Origin: Boswellia sacra
Taxonomy: Eukaryota > Streptophyta > Magnoliopsida > Sapindales > Burseraceae
DNA length: 64,000 bases
Assembly: GCA_013180625.2 (NCBI GenBank)
Contig: SNVD02011200.1
Coordinates: 496,001 to 560,000 of the forward strand
Reading direction: 5' to 3'
This document shows positions 63,651-64,000 of this stretch, in pieces (position 1 is the stretch's first letter; the number at the start of each line of letters is the position of its first letter). The notes beneath the pieces are model-generated. The model ran no database searches, had not been told where the DNA came from, and saw only the letters and a list, made by a program, of their open reading frames with translations. The translations under genes were made by a program, and so were the position numbers.

Positions 63651-64000
63651 ATGGAGAAGTTTAAGAGTTTTCGTTATGCATTGCTCGCTGGTTTCATTCT
63701 TGCAGTGTTGATTCATGCTCAGGATCAATCAGGTTCTACATCCAATTAATCAGTTGGGCAAATCGTTTCATTATATATATATATATATTGTGGTGTTAAA
63801 AAGATTCTGTAACTAGGTCTCCGGATTGATGTTCCCTTAAGTCGACAAAATACTTTCTCCAGTTAACTTGTTGATAATCTCTATTAACAGTTGTCTAAAA
63901 TCTCTCTGGATTGTTGTGCAGGGATATATAGGAGTATAGATTAAGTTGGAGCAGAATTGAGATTTCAGCTAGAATCTCTCTATTAACGTTGTGTTATTTT
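63651..64000 (+). pseudogene. RLK4: start of a further malectin-like LRR receptor kinase, possibly broken
   Basis: Exon 1 (63651-63732) encodes a signal peptide very like RLK3: MEKFKSFRYALLAGF then FILAVLIHAQDQS, with the same phase-1 donor (G|GT). The best acceptor (63920-63921) leads into G-I-Y-R-S-I-D and then a TAA (63942-63944) where the family has the conserved cysteine of S-I-D-C-G. Reading on gives V-G-A-E, close to the usual C-G-A-E. The rest is outside the window. Either exon 2 is a pseudogene or the true acceptor differs. Confidence 0.6.

Overview
The window reads as nuclear DNA of a flowering plant, most likely a eudicot: it is AT-rich, its genes are split by GT-AG introns, and it carries plant-type receptor-like kinases, plant LTR-retrotransposon lineages (Ale/RE1-like, Tork/TNT1-like, SIRE-like Ty1/copia) and plant hAT and CACTA DNA transposons. 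The species cannot be named from sequence alone.

Layout. Four members of one gene family lie head-to-tail on the + strand: malectin-like leucine-rich-repeat receptor kinases (LRR-I type, the group of Arabidopsis FRK1/SIRK, IOS1 and MEE39). RLK1 (2-1455) is the kinase-coding 3' end of a gene that begins before the window. RLK2 (12755-17337) has nearly every exon of a full receptor, but its first malectin exon is cut by a deletion and one LRR exon has a palindrome where its splice acceptor should be. RLK3 (25931-27268) retains only the signal peptide and malectin exons and reads as an open 379-residue secreted protein. RLK4 starts at 63651 and meets a stop at a conserved cysteine. The spacers between copies are related (2330-3640, 24303-25500, weakly 61470-63120), so the array grew by tandem duplication.

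Transposons have enlarged the spacers. Element A (5961-11148) and element B (19350-24302) are complete but coding-dead Ale/RE1-like copia elements. A 616-bp non-autonomous hAT sits at 17861-18476. From about 28.4 to 53.1 kb there is a nest: a probable gypsy-type LTR, a decayed Tork-like copia (C), and an old LTR element (D) interrupted by a 4.25-kb hAT with 8-bp target duplications (36909-41161) and by a 10-kb SIRE-like element on the - strand (E, 42286-52319) that carries an extra ORF downstream of pol. At 56211-60309 a CACTA element with 3-bp target duplication carries no visible transposase; instead it holds pieces of at least two host genes with introns, one F-box gene and one resembling the telomere-capping protein CTC1.

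The host genes act at the cell surface: malectin/LRR ectodomain outside, one membrane helix, and an RD-type kinase inside. The most unusual items are the gene-carrying CACTA element, the malectin-only RLK3, and the 68-bp palindrome at the RLK2 splice site. I found no CRISPR array, rRNA gene or convincing tRNA gene.
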